Of a stretch of DNA of 64,000 nt, positions 61,546 to 64,000 are shown piece by piece (positions within the stretch are counted from its first letter, which is position 1; each line of letters opens with the position of its first letter). The DNA is from Candidatus Opimibacter iunctus (GTDB lineage: Bacteria; Bacteroidota; Bacteroidia; Chitinophagales; Saprospiraceae). Location of the stretch: assembly GCA_016716665.1 (NCBI GenBank), contig JADJVH010000001.1:186001-250000 (forward strand), read 5' to 3'. The translations under genes were made by a program, and so were the position numbers. The notes beneath the pieces are model-generated. The model searched no databases and was not told the DNA's origin. It saw only the letters and a list, made by a program, of their open reading frames with translations.

Positions 61546-61592
61546 AAAATGTATGTAGAGACGCGATTAATCGCGTCTCTACATACATTTTT
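61545..61592. terminator. 48-bp perfect palindrome (bidirectional terminator-like repeat)
   Basis: The 24 bases 61545-61568 are exactly complementary to 61569-61592; the centre is GCGATTAATCGC, the outer part is AAAAATGTATGTAGAGAC and its inverse. It lies between the convergent GT-C and SprB-like genes, with A and T runs at the ends, so it can stop transcription from both sides. The core TAGAGACGCGATTAATCGC looks like a widespread dispersed palindrome. Confidence 0.85.
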
Positions 61593-61595
61593 GGT

Positions 61596-64000
61596 TTACT
61601 TGACCATCCGGGCAATGTACCACGACTGGCCATCAGTGATCCTGATGATATACCAGCCGGGTTCAAGTTCCCCAACCTGAAGGTTGTTTGAGGCAGGATT
61701 GAGTATTCGTTTATTGAGTCGTCCATCGATACCCATGATGAGTGCTTCGGTCACCTGGCTTTCGAGCTCGACATGAAGGACATCAGAGGTAGGGACAGGA
61801 TATACTTTCAATGGCTTGAAAACAGGGCCTGGATCCACCGCGACATCTAAATCAACCTGGACTGTAGTTGTGGAGGTGCACTGATTGCCGTCGGTAACCA
61901 ATAAGGTGTATTGACCCACAGAAGGCAGGGGGGCGAGGTCTTCCTGGAATACTATGCTTCCGTCTGGAAATGTCCACTGATAAATATACGGTAGCGTGCC
62001 TCCATTGACTGTAATCGATATGGCACCTGATGGTATGATATCGGTGAGATTTTCTACTGAATCAACATTTATATTAAGTGCATCAGGTTGAGTGATGACA
62101 TACGTGTGTGTCTCAAAGCAACCAGCTCCGTCTGAAATAGAAACAGTATATTCTCCTGCGCTAAGTTGATCGACAGTGGCAGTAGTATCTCCGTTTGACC
62201 AGATAAATGTGACAGGAGGGGTTGAATTTTCCACATTTACTGAAATGGATCCAGTGGAATCTCCATTGCATTGCACTCCAGCTATGAGTGATGTCACTAC
62301 CAGTTGACAGTTGCCTGCCTGCACTGTAAAGCATTGCTCAGCAGTACATCCGTGGGTATTTGTCATCGTCACACAATAGGTGCCCGGTGCAAGTCCTGTT
62401 ATGCCGGGAGTGGTGGCTCCTGTGCTCCACAGATATGAAATACTTCCTGAGATACTATCGCATGATATGGCTCCGTCATTTTGACCAGGTGCGGACTCAT
62501 CCGTCACAGGGCAAGTGATGAGAGGGAAAGTATCTTGTGTGATGATGATACAATCCACATCCTGGCAGTTTGCATTGTCGGTTACGGTCACACAGAATTC
62601 TCCTCCGGTGAAGACTTCAATAGACTGCGAATTTGCACCATTGCTCCAGAGGTAAGACACAGGGTCAGAAGCCCCGGTGACCTGAGGCGTGAGCAATATG
62701 GTATCACTTTCACAAATCAGGATATCTGCTCCAAGGCTGACATCAAGTGCACATCCAAATGCATCAACTTGTCCTGATGCTGTTGCAGTACAACCGTTAC
62801 TATCTGTGATGGTAACAGTGTATGTGCCTGGTGCAAGACCACTGATCGGATTTTCAGTACTGGTATTACTCCACAAGAATGTAACTCCGGGAGTACCACC
62901 GGTTACAACAGCTAACGCAGTGCCGTCATTGGCCCCGGAGGATGTTTCATCTGTTGTGGCGACAGATACTAATAGCGGCAGTGGTGCAGTAACCGTCGCT
63001 GCAGTTGAGGCAGTGCATCCTGTATCATCGGTCACCGTAATCGTGTAGGTACCTGCAGAAAGGTTATTGTTGGTCAGCCCCTGAACACCATTGGACCACA
63101 ATCCGGAAAAAGGCGGCTGTGGGCCTGTTGGTATGGCAGTGAGATCTACGAGGCTATCCCCGGCGCAAAGATTCTGGCCTGTTGAATTCACCTGTATGTT
63201 GATAGGTGCCGGCTGTGTGATGGTATATAGCTTGACAACATTGCATCCGTTATTGTCGGTAGCTGTCACCAGGTAATTGCCTGCAGTAAGATTTGTAATG
63301 GAAGCTCCGCTTCCTCCGTTGGACCAGGAATATGTATAGGGTGCTTCTCCTCCAGCGGCCAGTACTGACAACGACCCGTTATTGCCGCCGTTGCAGGTCA
63401 CATTCTGTTGTTGCTGCAAGGTGACGACGACGACACCTCCTTCATGGATCACATAAGTCGCTGTCTCCTGACAATCATTGTTGTCAGTGACCGTTACTGA
63501 ATATGTATCCGGTGCAAGATCGGTGATGGTCGTTCCGATAAAACCATTCGACCATTCTGCAAAAATCGGATTTGCTCCACCGGTTATGGATATCGTGATT
63601 GCTCCGTCTTCTGCACCTGAGCATGTTTCGTCACTCAGGCTGATGAGGTTGATATTGATTTGCGGAGGTTGAGTCACCTGGTAGTTGGCTGTCTTGGTAC
63701 AGTTGTTATCATCTGTCACGGTCAGTGTGTAAGTGCCTGCTGCAAGCCCGGTGATCGTTGTGCCAGTACCACCATTTGACCAGTTGTACGACAGTGGTGG
63801 TGTCCCACCGGAAGCACCGGCCTGTATCGATCCGTTAGCTCCGCCAAAACAACTTACATTCGAAATCACAGGTGCCTGTAAAACGATTGCAGCAGGTTGA
63901 GAGATCACCACTGAAGTAGTCGCTGTAGAAGTGGCCTGGTCTGTTACAGTCACTGTATAAGTTCCAGCAGGAACATTGTTGATGGTCGCTTGATTTACAT
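61596..64000 (-). CDS. SprB-like multi-repeat secreted adhesin with T9SS sorting domain (5' part beyond window)
   Basis: A partial protein of about 800 aa, open to the window edge. It consists of nine or ten repeats of roughly 75 residues, each with the pattern C-x-G-x-x-D/N-G-x-I...PYxYxWSNG...I-T-x-L-x-x-G-x-Y-x-V-T-V-T-D-x-x-G-C, for example NVTCNGGNNGSLSVLAAGGE and AGTYTITVTDDTGC; this is the SprB repeat. Some copies are degenerate (for example one with PSVGQYTLLVTDGNQC). A type-A sorting domain follows (LKVYPVPTSDVLHVELESQV to YIARMVK). SprB-type adhesins move on the cell surface in gliding bacteria and mediate attachment. The start is not visible; size and role beyond this are open. Confidence 0.9.
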   Translation of the reverse strand, partial: VNQATINNVPAGTYTVTVTDQATSTATTSVVISQPAAIVLQAPVISNVSCFGGANGSIQAGASGGTPPLSYNWSNGGTGTTITGLAAGTYTLTVTDDNNCTKTANYQVTQPPQININLISLSDETCSGAEDGAITISITGGANPIFAEWSNGFIGTTITDLAPDTYSVTVTDNNDCQETATYVIHEGGVVVVTLQQQQNVTCNGGNNGSLSVLAAGGEAPYTYSWSNGGSGASITNLTAGNYLVTATDNNGCNVVKLYTITQPAPINIQVNSTGQNLCAGDSLVDLTAIPTGPQPPFSGLWSNGVQGLTNNNLSAGTYTITVTDDTGCTASTAATVTAPLPLLVSVATTDETSSGANDGTALAVVTGGTPGVTFLWSNTSTENPISGLAPGTYTVTITDSNGCTATASGQVDAFGCALDVSLGADILICESDTILLTPQVTGASDPVSYLWSNGANSQSIEVFTGGEFCVTVTDNANCQDVDCIIITQDTFPLITCPVTDESAPGQNDGAISCDSISGSISYLWSTGATTPGITGLAPGTYCVTMTNTHGCTAEQCFTVQAGNCQLVVTSLIAGVQCNGDSTGSISVNVENSTPPVTFIWSNGDTTATVDQLSAGEYTVSISDGAGCFETHTYVITQPDALNINVDSVENLTDIIPSGAISITVNGGTLPYIYQWTFPDGSIVFQEDLAPLPSVGQYTLLVTDGNQCTSTTTVQVDLDVAVDPGPVFKPLKVYPVPTSDVLHVELESQVTEALIMGIDGRLNKRILNPASNNLQVGELEPGWYIIRITDGQSWYIARMVK

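Overview
The window comes from a member of the Bacteroidota, most likely a Saprospiria-like lineage. Evidence is the set of type IX secretion (T9SS) C-terminal sorting domains on at least five large secreted proteins, many TAnnTTTG promoter -7 elements with few Shine-Dalgarno sites, a ribosomal protein S16 with a long C-terminal tail, a long-form urocanate hydratase, a SPOR protein and a TonB-dependent receptor-like protein with a carboxypeptidase-like N-terminus. No tRNA, CRISPR array, prophage or transposase gene was found. Most of the window is chromosomal housekeeping DNA with accessory genes between.

Layout. 1-239: 5' end of rpsL (minus). 558-1001: GNAT acetyltransferase. 1268-9449 (all minus): a sulfur island with outer-membrane porin, secreted DsrE-like protein, SoxB-like hydrolase, TsdA-like dihaem cytochrome c, two YeeE/YedE half-transporters, a persulfide dioxygenase-rhodanese fusion and a frameshifted TauE/SafE exporter. 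9549-17691: polyprenyl synthase, amidohydrolase lipoprotein, an operon of small lipoprotein, secreted M4 metalloprotease (frameshifted) and GT9 transferase, then a Cys-rich secreted protein. 18023-20350: a cysteine-synthase-like enzyme (frameshifted) overlapping an alpha-oxoamine synthase, a probable sulfonolipid (capnine-type) pair. 20528-31153: epimerase, delta-60 and Kelch secreted proteins, hutU, a type-B T9SS cargo and a SRPBCC protein. 31560-42179: DUF1573 protein, yaaA, penicillin-acylase-like enzyme, small membrane proteins, DoxX, FAD oxidoreductase, SPOR protein, an unknown 477-aa protein and rpsP. 42315-53803: receptor-like protein, rpe, a TMTC-like glycosyltransferase with a nucleotidyltransferase, alpha/beta hydrolase, WG-repeat/TonB-C protein, bifunctional nuclease and etfBA. 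53913-64000: TPR protein, dapF, HtrA protease, SET protein, lepA, a GT39-type transferase and a truncated multi-repeat SprB-like adhesin.

How the genes fit together. The sulfur island could take thiosulfate or sulfane sulfur through the periplasm (SoxB-like, TsdA-like, DsrE-like), import it (YeeE pair), oxidise persulfide to sulfite (dioxygenase-rhodanese) and export sulfite (TauE). About 9 kb away lies a pair that may use sulfite to make cysteate and then a sulfonolipid. The link is inference.

Two further features stand out. First, many intergenic gaps carry short tandem arrays with 7-9 bp periods, often with embedded hairpin elements, plus other palindromic or MITE-like elements (32081-32179, 55522-55629, 61545-61592). 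Second, four genes are broken by single-base indels, several in homopolymers, so sequencing or assembly error must be excluded before calling them pseudogenes.
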